DNA of 64,000 bases from Dipylidium caninum (taxonomy: Eukaryota; Platyhelminthes; Cestoda; Cyclophyllidea; Dipylidiidae). Location of the stretch: assembly GCA_017562135.1 (NCBI GenBank), contig QEYB01000766.1:620001-684000 (forward strand), in the 5' to 3' direction. The position numbers and the translations under genes are program-made. Below are positions 47,610 through 58,046 of this stretch, piece after piece. The notes under the pieces were generated by a model. It was given only the letters and a program-made list of their open reading frames with translations, was not told the origin of the DNA and did not search any database. Every line of letters starts with the position of its first letter. The stretch's first letter is position 1.

Positions 47610-48790
47610 TTAATATCTCGTGAAACACTGTCCAAGATGTACCAGGACACGCGTCGCAGTAATAAGTTACTTTCCGCCTATCTTCAGGCGTGTTGCGGTC
47701 AGAGCAAACCTTTCAGTACCTTTCGGCCCTTTTAGTACTACGTGAAGCCTCCCATGTAGTCGGGTTTCCTCGGAATGTGACGTAGACCCTTGATCACCAT
47801 GCTGACCATACGATCATCGCAACTGCCCGACGAGTGTTTTTACAAGTCGCAAATGGCTGTTTGGCTTTTTCACTACAGAATGTAGGAGTTGTTTGGGTAA
47901 ATTTCCATGCGGACAGAAATTTTTACGCCACAATTTCAGCGATTTTCGCAGAAAACCATGAGGTAACGCATATTAGTTCGAGCGATCAACATCACCTGTA
48001 TATTTATATAGTTCAGTACAATCTTGGATTTTTTCCATTATTCTCACACCACTACGCGTAATCCTTTTGACCGTCAGCGCTCCTGTGTCATCCCTAGTAG
48101 TCAAACAAGGACAGTCCTTTAATCTCTCCACTCTAAAAGTAAGGTGTCGTGTCATCGATATGCGGCCGTGGATTTTTCCAAAAAACTTAGCTTTTATTTC
48201 CTTAAACACTTCTTTCCTGTTCGTTTGGCTGTTTCTTGAGCTAAGGCAACGGGTATAGCAGAGTTCCGTGTACATTTGGTGCCCCTGAGCACCTGGAATT
48301 TTATCCAACAACATTATTTTGCCCGTGTATGCGAATTCTTTATGAAGAAGGTAAATCTGGTCCGACCGGGAGCTCTGTTGTGAATCATCTATAATGTGGA
48401 GAAATCCAATATATGAAGCCAGTCTTAGAGTCAGTTAGAAAATAAACTCTGATGTCCCATTTTTTCGGTTTCTTAGGATTGCATTTTATGAACAAAATTC
48501 CAACCCTTAATTTTATCGTTGACTCGTCCACGCATACATGTTCGCTCGGTATAAAATAATTCAAGAGTTTTGAGTTAATATTAGTCCGAAAGCAACTTGT
48601 TCGTTGCAGGCGCGTTCTCGGAATCACGTTTTGTGTTGACATAGTGTTCAGATGAAGCATCCAGAATACTTGTCTAGATCCGTCTCCGAATAGGAAAGAA
48701 GATGCCTGACGGCCTTCCTCGGCCAGTGGCATCCTGCCCACATTGACTGGAGCAGCAGTGGATGCCCAGACTTCTGCGTTGTTTCGCATT
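47610..48790 (-). pseudogene. Decayed piggyBac-type transposase
   Basis: Reading downward on the minus strand, successive frames show: YFIPSEHVCVDES and PKKPKKWDIRVYFLTDSKTG (48,390-48,570), LLDKIPGAQGHQMYTE and TNRKEVFKEIKAKFF (48,130-48,310), DDTGALTVKRITRSG and GDVDRSN (47,970-48,110), then a Cys-rich end with VCSDRNTPEDRRK and YYCDACPG (47,630-47,710). This order is that of PGBD/piggyBac transposases, which move DNA by a DDD catalytic core. The copy is dead: frames change and stop codons lie between the blocks, and the aspartate expected in the YTD motif is glutamate. Terminal repeats and TTAA target sites were not found. It is probably a single old insertion between two converging genes. 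Confidence 0.85.
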
Positions 48791-51700
48791 GCGCCAGCTC
48801 CGCCATACCGAGTTTGCGGATGGCGTCTTCCCCTCCTATTTTGTTTTGCTTATACATTGGCTTCACAAATAAGTTTTTCCACGAGGTGATTATTGAAAAA
48901 CAGTCTAAAAAATCCCTTGTTTATTCCATATTAAATACTCATGGCGCTGTGGGTTTTTGGCTCTCTATAAATTGTGCGTTTGCGGAACTTCTCCGCATTC
49001 TATGCAAGGTACCCATTTTGAACTGCTTGCGCCTTCCGCAACTTCTCTTTCTCCCTTTATACTTACCATTTCTCGTTATCTCACAACTCTTCCTCACTAT
49101 CCTCTCTACTGGATCCGTTTGTTTCTTGCGGTAATCAACGTAGCTTCTTAATCCAATGCGGTAAAATTTGAATCCGTCCGAACTTGAGCTGATCTGATCT
49201 TGATTCATATTGTTTGGGCCCAAAAACTTCAAATTGCTATTTTCGTTGCCACGATTGTTTCAAGCGAATGCTATACCGGGACCGAATAAACTGAGCTAAG
49301 ATTTGACTAAAAAGGTAAGCCGAGCCTAGTCCACAAGAGTATTTCAGAGAGAAATATCTCACCGCACTTCGTAGTTGAGAGTAGACCGAGTTAAAAAAAC
49401 CGTATCACTGTCGCTCGACTTGACACCTCAAATCATCTGGGCGCCCCTCGAGCGCGACAGGTTACATCGGGTCTTGCAACACTTCCTTTTTAGCCGGGAC
49501 TTTGCCTTCTCATCTTTTGGGCCATCCGTTGTAGGCGCAAATTCGTCTGTTTCAAGCGTTATCTGTATTAAACGGTTGTTGAATTAGTAAAAAAAGGCGA
49601 AATCTTTTAATTCATTTATTGTATTCAATGGAAATAATTTGCATTGGCATCTACGGCTTTCTGCCAAAGATTAGGCAAGTTACATCTAACTCCTACGGTA
49701 TCCCTCTACCGGAGTCAGGACGGTCATTTTTAGGCAGCGTTAGCGCCTTACTCCCCAAGTCTTTCGGGTATAATGTGTGTCGAAAGGCAGTGGTTAACTG
49801 TGACTACGTCACTTCCTCCTCCCGAAAAAGCACTTACGGTGCACACTGTTTGTTTCGTGATAATTGGGTTCTCATTGACTCAATTCATCGGGGGAACTCG
49901 AAGTTAAACGGGTTAAATCGGTGATATGTCGAGAAATCTTCAAATACTATGAACTTCTACGTAAGTACTCATCTCAACTGCACTCCCTTTATTGGCATCC
50001 AGTGAATATGTGAGCAACTTCTTAACCAGAGTCCACAAAAGTGCGCGTCTTATCTAGAAGCACGTCTATTCCGGGACTTCCCAAATAACATTAAAATGTC
50101 AGCGCAGATTTGCGACTTTCGGCGTGGGGTGTTTTAAGTTGAAAAAAGTGAGATTTGTAGATGGCCAGATCTCAAGGGAGACTGTTGCAATGGGCGATTG
50201 ATGGAAATTTTCCTCCTGAACGAGGTTCTCGTGAAGAAGAATGTGGAAGGGGTGTTACCGCGTGCTGAATCGAACAACTTGTGACAGTGTTTCAGGGCTC
50301 ATTTCATTATTCTTCGTTGAAGTCTATTAAGGGGGGAGGAGCTGTGATCGCTGCTTAGTTAGACTGAAGTCGTGTGCTATAGTCGAATGACTTGACGAGT
50401 CAAGGTGCTTGTTGCTCATGAGTCCCCCTACTTCACTCACCCTTGGTCATGAGAATACAGCTGAGTGCGGTGTGCTCTAAGGACATGAATTTAGACTCCT
50501 CCTCTCATATCGTTGCCTTCGCAGAAATGTGCCACAAGATCCTAGCGACGGTCATACTGCACCAATAAGACCTTTTTTGAATATTCGTCCGTTCCTGTTT
50601 GCGATATGCACCTCTTCCCCAAGCACTCACAGCAGTTTTATTATGTGCTCATTGGAACCGATTTCTAAACGGACATGAGTTTTACTATTTTTGCGCTATT
50701 TCTGTCAGTCGGATGACGACATGTGTGAACGGGTGATTCTTTCACAAGGTAGACTTCAGACACCGATCTTTCGCTTCCCAACCGCCGAATGGTGTGCTAA
50801 TAAAGTCTTATGGAAGCCCCAAAGATTGAAAGTTTGTGAGAAACCAGTTCCATCCTTCCCTCTAGATTCTGTCGGCGCTCCGTGTTAGCGTGTGTGAGGG
50901 CTAAACTCAGGCCAGTGGCGGATGTGCGCATCTGCTGGGATAATGGCCGCCCGCAAGCGGTGCCAATCCGGCCTTTTGGACAATCCGTCTGGCGACCTGT
51001 GCACCCGATGAGGCTCCCCCGATCTATTCAGTCTCATCGCCGTGCACTGATTCACCCACCTCCAGCAAATTCACCTCCTCTGACTCGATTTGATTGCATG
51101 TTCATACAACCTAAAGTTAGAATATCCACCAAACTAAGTGCGTGCTTATGCTTTCGATATGTTCTCAATAAAAATTCATTTTCTGTTTGGATGAAAATGG
51201 GAAGTAATCGAAAGTAGGACTCGATGGTGCCTAAGAACTCCATTGATCCGCCCAAAGCCCCATCCTGAAAACACGACTTCGAGGTGTAACCGCCTTTTCC
51301 TCAAAAGCGGTGAGTTTCCGTCTTTCGGTACCGACTCGGTTGCTTCTGTTTTCAAGTCATGCAGCCACACAACACTGTTTTTCTGTTCTGTCCAAAAAAG
51401 CAGGGGATTGTAATTGAAAACAAGAGTTGGCAGCTAATTCACGTGTTATAAACTACTTTGGTGACGCTAATCGCAATTATTTCAGCTATTAGTCGATGTC
51501 TAAGTGGAGAGGCTCTCGAAACACGGATACATCTCCTAAACGCCCAACTACCAAATAAGGTACTTCGAAGTCCCCTTTATTAAAGCTGGTTGGAAGTGAA
51601 ATGATTAAATTCTCCTCGATGCTCCCTGAATACCTTTTTGGGGAACTTTAGATAACCTTTGTAGAGCATGACCCGTGCAAAAAAACGAAAGGGAGCTGAA

Positions 51701-52017
51701 ATCGTCTCAGGTGACATTCACTCGCCCATATATGACCTCAAATTATTTAGTATAGTTGAGCAAGTGGAGAAAGTCCCTGTTCCGCATCTCAAGTCTCTCA
51801 ATTTGCAGAACAGACGAGCACCCACCTGGGTTGTGAAAATGCAGGCGTTTCGTTCCTGGCCCATTGAAATGCACAGAGTGCTCTTTCAATGTGCTTGTTT
51901 GTCTGTCTACTCGCATTTAATTAAAATATCAGAAATAAGCCAGCAGGAAAGAGAAGAATTCCACTCGGATGGACATCAGATGAGGGGCCAGGGTGTGCGC
52001 ATGAAGAGACGTGTGCA
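48790..52017. other. Intergenic region between transposon relic and caspase
   Basis: About 3.2 kb with no supported gene. It may include the outer part of the piggyBac relic and the caspase 3' UTR; a minus-strand AATAAA (TTTATT near 51,577) is a weak polyadenylation candidate. Open frames at 50,921-51,115 and 51,668-52,021 are noted but unassigned. Confidence 0.5.
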
Positions 52018-52304
52018 TTAGGGGAGAAGAGTGGAGGGGGTGGAAGCAGAGGTTGGGCTGGTGGTAGGTGGGCTCTTCGGGGGGAAGAATACGTCCTTGG
52101 TGAGGGTGCTTACGATCGAGGGGACCTGCTTCTTGCCCGAGTACTGCGCAGTGGAAGCGAAGGACTCAAACTCGAAAGCCACCTCGTAGTTGACTCGTGT
52201 CATTATGGACATGAGGTCGAGGACGCGGCCGTATCTGCGCAGGCATTTGTTCAGCGCCTGGATGAACCACGAGCCGCGCACCGAGTTGCGGAAAGCATAG
52301 TAGC
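52018..52304 (-). CDS. Caspase exon 4: small subunit
   Basis: The exon follows TTCCACTACGCAG in phase 1, giving [20 protein letters not shown], then [17 protein letters not shown] and [17 protein letters not shown]. It ends with a Pro/Ser/Thr tail after the usual caspase C-terminus and a TAG at 52020-52018. Confidence 0.93.
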
Positions 52305-55300
52305 CTGCGTAGTGGAATGGCAAAGTGATTGTGATTGTGGGGAGCAGCTTTGTGCTTCAAACATGCTCTGATTTAAAAGAGGGTCAGTTAAGGGCTAACT
52401 GGATTTCAGCCCCGTTTGTTCGTCCCAAAGCTGACAACCTAGTTGCGCTCGTGTTGACAGAGACGTCAAAGCATCCTTTGAGTGAGTTATTAGCCGTCGG
52501 CCGAAATGACTGGTGATGACAGCCCCGGTTAGTTGGGACGGAACGGGTAAAACGAGCGCCACGTGAGGTGAACAAGTTAAAAGTAATCAAATGTGCTGTT
52601 CGATGAGAGGGTGTGGAGCAATATCGCTATTACGGCAGAGCCGTAAATTTAGTAAAATAAAAAAGGCAGTGAAATGTGAGGACCTCCTTCCACTGCCAAG
52701 TTAACTGGCGCAAATGTGTGGATGAAACTTTGTGGACGAACTTCGGGAAGAGCCAGTCAGGACTGGGTGCAGATGCAGTGGCAAGGCTGCCATATTTCGG
52801 AGAAAAAACGACTTGAGGCGGTTCAAACATCGAGACAGTCAGTTTCATCAAGAATAATGCTTTAAATAAACCTCTCGTTGGGGGAAAACAGGCTTCTACG
52901 TCGCAAAAGTTGTTTTAACCTCGTCGTCAACGAAGAGAGAAAAAGGTGCAGCAGTGAATCAAACGAAGGAAACGAGAAGAATGGAGCTGATGGCCTGATG
53001 ATGATGAAAAGAAGGTGGGTAGAGAAGCAGAGTGGATTAACAAGGATTTAGGGAGATATTGCTCAACAATATTTCGAAATAACAACAAACTGTCAAGTCA
53101 TGAGTAGTCGGTTCAGAAAAGATGACGAAAAAAGTGGAAAGCGAGGGAACAAGTGGGATGTGAGGGGGAGTGTACCTCTGACCGCCGGTCGGGACTGCGA
53201 CGACGCCTTGAGATGCCGGGCGGACCGGTTTCAATGCACTGACAGCAGCAAGTAGTGGCAGGGGTACAGAGAAGGCAAAAGTGAAGGGATAAAAGTCCCT
53301 GTAAATTAAGCTTCAACACACACGAGATGACGCCTGCGCTTTGGAGTCACAAAATAGCGTTTTCGGTAAGTGGTGCGGCGAAAACACGGAATCAACCGGA
53401 AGGGCGGTAAGGCTAAACCGTTTCGGCCCATCACTCGTAGGTTAAAAGCTCTTGGAGGAATTTGTGACAACAGAAAGGCTGAAACCCGTGGTGAGGGAAC
53501 GACATAAGACACTGAAGTCCCAGCGAAGAAAGGCAGTGTTGAAGCACATAAACTTGCCCGGTTGAACAGCGTAAGCCACAAGGAGGTCGGCTTCAACGGG
53601 AATGCGTCGAAGGCCGTTGAGAGTGCCCGATTCGCCGGGCTCGCAGGAGCTGTCTGTCGAGACCAACGTCCCCGAATCCAACAGTGTGCCTCGACAAGCC
53701 TAAAAGAAGTGACAGAGGGACGCCTTCTCGGTGATTTCAAAGGAACTCTTCCCACCGTGAATTAAACTCGTCAACGGTAAATTGACACACTTGAGGCAGA
53801 TGTGTCAATTACTGAGACGAGGAAAACTGAGGGAAAGAGAACAGCACGAGATCCTCGTAGAAGTTGCCCAAGAGATCCTTGAGTGGAAGCAAAATTAGCG
53901 ATTGACAGTGCACCTCCGCTACTAGCCGAATAATTCTACTCAGCGTTGGCGAGGTGCTGCTGCCAGTTGACATGGAAGGCGCTACGTGGTTCGGACAAGC
54001 CTCCTCGATTAACCAAAAAAGCACCGCCAACAATCGCCAGTAGGCTGCCCCACTGCCGATGGTCTACGAGGCGAAAATATGTGCATATTGTGTAGATTAG
54101 TGGACATGTTACAAAATAAACCACTTAAAAGGATAAAAATGTGTTAATCGCGTAAAGTTGGGTACGAACAAGCGGAATTTTTGCGCGGGAAACACCACCG
54201 ATCAGATGATAGTATGCATTCCTGGCGGGAGCATAATGTCAGCACGCAATCGCACTTACATGATAAACAAGGATGTAATCTAGATTTAAGAAATCAAAAC
54301 AGTTCCATGATGTTACTGACTAAAACTCTGTGTTGCCAACGCACCACGAGCCGTTTTTGACAGGTCTGAGTAATCAAGGCAAGGGCTTCAATTGGCGAGA
54401 ATGCAAATGACGGAGAGGAGACGACTTTCAAGTCATTTCTGGCACAAACGCAACAAGCTCAGTCGTGATGTGGCATTCACTCCTGGATACTTCGCGAGAG
54501 GATGCCATTGGAGGAAACAGAAAGCTGTGCATCCCCCATATATGCTCTCCCGCTATCCTTTCAAATGTGAGCCCACAAAAAGTCAAAATGCAGCGTGTAC
54601 ATCATCCTTGAATGCATTTACGTGTTGAGGATGCAAACAGAGCACAACTATTTGTTGACCGAATTCCTTCCGTTTGTCGTATTAAAAATAGGTCATTCAA
54701 GTGCGGACGTAAATTAATTAAACTCGCCTGCCTACAGAGAGAAACCACTAAGGGAAAAATTCGGTGCAAACTCGGTCTATTGAATGTAGTTGAATGTATG
54801 TAAGCTTCGACGACTCAAGAAAGAAAAGCCGGATAAGCATAATTCTATACGGAAGCGCGCTAATCAAGCATGCTGTACACAAAAATTACGTGCAAAAATA
54901 AATCATTGCGTCGCATCCAACAGCAATTAAAGCAGAGGGTGGTAGAATGCGATACACTAGGAACACCGAAAAATCCGAGCAAACAAACCCGATGGAGACA
55001 ATACTTTTCAGAAATGAAGCGATACAAACGAGCAAGTTTACCGAATCACATTAGTGGGAGGGGAGGGAAAATAAATTTTATATAATTGATAACGACAAGG
55101 CTTGCGATTAACTCAAGATGAACATAAGTATGTTAAATTATCTTAAATATCATAAGAATCGTGGGAAATGACAGAGAATAAGACATCAGACTTGGGAAGA
55201 AAGAGTAAATTAACCTGAACGAAAAACATTTTCGGTTTTCCGGCAAGGGAGGGGCAGGTGTCTCCTCGAAATGGCTGAATAAGTTGGGCGAGGTGAATGG

Positions 55301-56109
55301 GACCATCTGTTGCATAAAGTGAGCCACCGTCATCACCGTGAGTAAGGATGACGCAAGCGAAGCAGTCGGCGTCAGCATGATTTGCGGTGGATTCTCAAAA
55401 AAAGAGGTAAAAATTTGGACACTGTAACGAACAGAAACATAAAACCAATCGCCTTACGTTCGCAGGATGACAGTTAAAGAAATCATAAAGTAAAATTATG
55501 TGGAATACAATGGTTAATAAAAACATTATTTTAATCAATAGAATAAGCATATAAAAATAACAAAACATGAGAAATAAAGGCGGGAAAGCAAGGACTACCA
55601 GCTTCTATGACAGAAAGAATTTCAGCAGCAGTCGGATTTTTATGTATTTTTACATTGAAATCTAAGTAGTAGAAGGTATTTTCCAATCCATTTAAATCCA
55701 CATCAGCACCCGGTCGGTCGGGAAGACAAAGCACTGAATTGAAGGTGTCCACTGAAATTATTAAACAAGTTCCACGTCGTGGGGCTCGAGTTTTGTAAAC
55801 AAATGATGCGGCGGAATGGCAGGAACCGACTAGTTCAACAGCAGGTCTCTTATATGTCGAAACAGGCTGTGACTCGAACGGCATCAAATTGTAAAATAGG
55901 GTATTTGTGTGCACTTTATCGGGAGATAGCTTCATTATTTTCGTCATTGGTGGAACGTATGCAGAATCCACAGGGGCCAATTGCCCACTGATATCCCTGT
56001 CATAAGGGCTGATGACTAATAAGAAAAGCAAAGCGTCGTCATACCTATTGTTGATAAATTCGCGATCACTGAAGCACAGTGGATTAACGGATTCTTTTTC
56101 GTGCCACAT
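52018..56109 (-). CDS. Executioner-like caspase, four exons, 372 aa
   Basis: Minus-strand exons are 56109-55599, 55393-55215, 53699-53558 and 52304-52018, together 1119 nt or 373 codons with stop. Seen: [13 protein letters not shown] and [16 protein letters not shown] of the large subunit (residues ~112-146), LTHGDDGG with catalytic His189, and QACRG with catalytic Cys232 split by an intron after Q. The small subunit has [25 protein letters not shown] and [14 protein letters not shown]. Caspases are cytosolic cysteine proteases that cut after Asp and drive apoptosis. An effector type is inferred from the HGDDGG..QACRG layout and lack of a recognisable CARD or death-effector domain. The N-terminus is uncertain: the frame stays open to 56238 without an ATG, so an upstream exon could exist. 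The intersubunit linker has Asp residues (LLDSG, STDSS) as possible cleavage sites. Confidence 0.93.
52305..53557. other. Caspase intron 3 (GC-AG)
   Basis: About 1.25 kb. It begins GCAAGT on the minus strand and ends CTACGCAG. No element was recognised inside. Confidence 0.75.
53558..53699 (-). CDS. Caspase exon 3: catalytic cysteine and intersubunit linker
   Basis: The exon follows CACTTCTTTTAG and starts GCT TGT CGA GGC (ACRG), placing the active-site Cys in its second codon. The linker is Ser/Asp/Gly-rich, then [12 protein letters not shown] opens the small subunit. The donor is GC (CCG G | GCAAGT), phase 1; no GT donor keeps the frame. Confidence 0.9.
53700..55214. other. Caspase intron 2
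   Basis: About 1.5 kb. Open frames here, including [12 protein letters not shown] near 53,850, resemble caspase by chance. They were rejected because exon 2 joins exon 3 exactly at QACRG. Confidence 0.7.
55215..55393 (-). CDS. Caspase exon 2: catalytic histidine to QACRG glutamine
   Basis: The exon follows CTTTTTTTGAG in phase 1 and codes [19 protein letters not shown], then [19 protein letters not shown] and FFVQ. It ends in phase 0 at CAG | GTTAAT, so the next exon must start with ACRG. Confidence 0.93.
55599..56109 (-). CDS. Caspase exon 1: N-terminal region and start of large subunit
   Basis: The first in-frame ATG is at 56109-56107. After about 85 unmatched residues come [30 protein letters not shown] and [16 protein letters not shown], all caspase hallmarks. 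Phase 1 donor GTAGTC. The frame is open 43 codons upstream, so part of that could be coding through another exon. Confidence 0.85.
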
Positions 56110-57616
56110 CCGGCTGCGGTCTAAATGTGGGAGAGACGAAGGGTGGTGACATTCGACATTCAATCGGACAGCGCTCGGAATATCGCGTGCCTCAGTATAG
56201 ACCACCAACGCATTAATTAGAGACTCGTTTGCAGGCAAATTTTAGCACAGAACCCGAAATTCACAGTTAATTGCGGCGTGAAATTGTTTCTACGACAAAT
56301 AAATTACATGGAAATAAGTATAAATTAGGCTATCATGAGGAGTTTAATTTAGTACTTCTAAATACAAGGCCGAACCAATATCATTTAGTGGTGATAAACG
56401 TTGCAAGCATTTAGCAGCGGTTTCCAAAACGGACTCAAGTCGACTATAATCCCTCTTGTTATTTATAAATTTTGGTTATTTAGTTGTTTCATAAAATTTT
56501 GCAATTTTTTACTTATTCTGTTGTTGATTTTATTTTACTCACAGGATTTTATGAAGGGCCATGCACCGTCAATAAATAAGTTGTTCTCTGCAACGTACTG
56601 GAGCATAGCTTGGACACCAGTAGTGGGCAGAATACAAGTCTAGGCGGTTTTTCAGGCCCAAAATAGTGGAAAAACGCACTCTCTCTCGAAATCAAAATTG
56701 AGGGTAACGGCTATCCTAGGAATTTCATCTGGCGCTTTCGCTAACAGGCAATTTATGCTCATAGAACTGTTCATTTTGCCCGCTGCGGCGAATAACGCTT
56801 GTTACCACTCGATCACGTCAGAGTTTGAATATTTGGTAATAACTATTTTTGTTTTATGTTCTTCTTGCCCCGGTTGTTTGCGACAGCGTCGAATCATAAA
56901 GCTTTTGGGGATGGGTTTATATTTTAGCCCTTCCCGCAACGTCGAATTATTTTAGGTAATTCTTGTCGAAAACGCATCGCTGACGGAAATACTGGTGATT
57001 TGACCAAACTGCCGACGACTTTATGAATGCTTTCGTACACTCGCTGATTAGATTTAGACACTTTAAGAGAGCAGCGGAAATATTAAAGCTCAAAATGTTA
57101 AAAGCGGTGCTGAATCAAATAATAATAACATGCAATGGTTCGGTTAGTTTCTAACGCTCACAGAGCTTATATTTTGACAGTGACAAGTGCTTTTTGGTAA
57201 CCCGCGGTGGACAGGTTAGTGTTTCTCTGCAATCAATTTTTTACTTTTAAATAACGTTGCAGCTGAGTGTTTCATCTCTAGTTTAATTTTCAATATTTAA
57301 ATTTTTTTTTTCGTTTTTTGCGCCTGAAAGTCTATGAATGCTATAATATCTCCTACCCCGTCAAGGAAACCTTGCCATGCAATTTTCTGGAATTAAGTAA
57401 CACTAGATTCCATCAAACGCTGGCTTGTGCCCGCACACCTGAAAGTGGTGTGCTGTACGTTGGGCTGCCTCTCCGTAGAGCCTGTTTGGTGTTTATGTTT
57501 TCCTTCTTGCATGCTTTTATCATACTTGTTTTTTGCTGCGTGTAGCTTGTTGTTTGGCCGAATAGACGGATTACTAAGGGGTCTGGACTTAATACATTTT
57601 AATACTTGCGCTTTAG
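56110..57616. promoter_or_regulatory. Divergent intergenic region between caspase and TANGO6
   Basis: About 1.5 kb between opposed start codons, AT-rich with several T runs (for example 57,301-57,318). It may hold both promoters and an unseen caspase 5' exon. No motif can be assigned safely. Confidence 0.45.
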
Positions 57617-58046
57617 ATGCCCTCGTTGAAGGACTTGATATCCCGTTTGCGGGAGTTGATGCCAAACACTTATGTGGATAATCCAGACCCCACGTTATGC
57701 TTTCGGTCCTGCATTGAGCGCTATTTTAAGACCCTTGATGACAATGTCGAATTAGTTAGCACTCTTCAGAATATGGAAATTTGTGAGGCATATGTCAACT
57801 GTTGTCTGCATTTGCTCGCGTCCTTCTCAAATGTCGTTGTTCCCAATGAAGTTGGAAAACCGGTCTTTAGTGTCGTTCAAAAACCAACAATTGTCGAAAT
57901 GTCTGGAATTCGTTATCTGTCTGGGAATTTATCCGCTTCTTTCTCCTGGCGTTTCAATGCCTTTAAATTTGAGATTGGAAAATTCCGAAAAATTCAGGTG
58001 TCCTAAACTCCAGGGCTCTCCAAATCGGCACCAAAAACTTTGCAAG
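57617..58046 (+). CDS. TANGO6: TANGO6 exon 1 (contains a frame change)
   Basis: The first part (MPSLKDLISRLRELMPNTY ... MEICEAYVNCCLHLLASF) and last part (LSKCLEFVICLGIYPLLSPG ... HQKLCK) lie in different frames. A 67-70 nt intron (57796 or 57799 to 57865) would join them, as would a one-base error. The donor at the end is AAG | GTTTGG, phase 0. Confidence 0.7.

Noticed and set aside
48939..49232. Basic minus-strand frame upstream of the transposase blocks
   Set aside because: It could be the N-terminal part of the piggyBac relic, but no recognisable block was found, so it was not included.
51668..52021. 117-codon plus-strand frame next to the caspase stop
   Set aside because: No motif, no splice or promoter support, and it is probably antisense to the caspase 3' UTR; frames of about 100 codons are expected by chance at this base composition.
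53306..53755. 149-codon minus-strand frame overlapping caspase exon 3
   Set aside because: It is out of frame with the ACRG-coding exon, Arg-rich without family resemblance, and covers intron as well as exon sequence.
53809..54033. Minus-strand frame with [12 protein letters not shown], resembling the stretch before QACRG in caspases
   Set aside because: The exon at 55393-55215 already supplies this part with a perfect FFVQ|ACRG join; this frame has no usable donor and lies within the intron.
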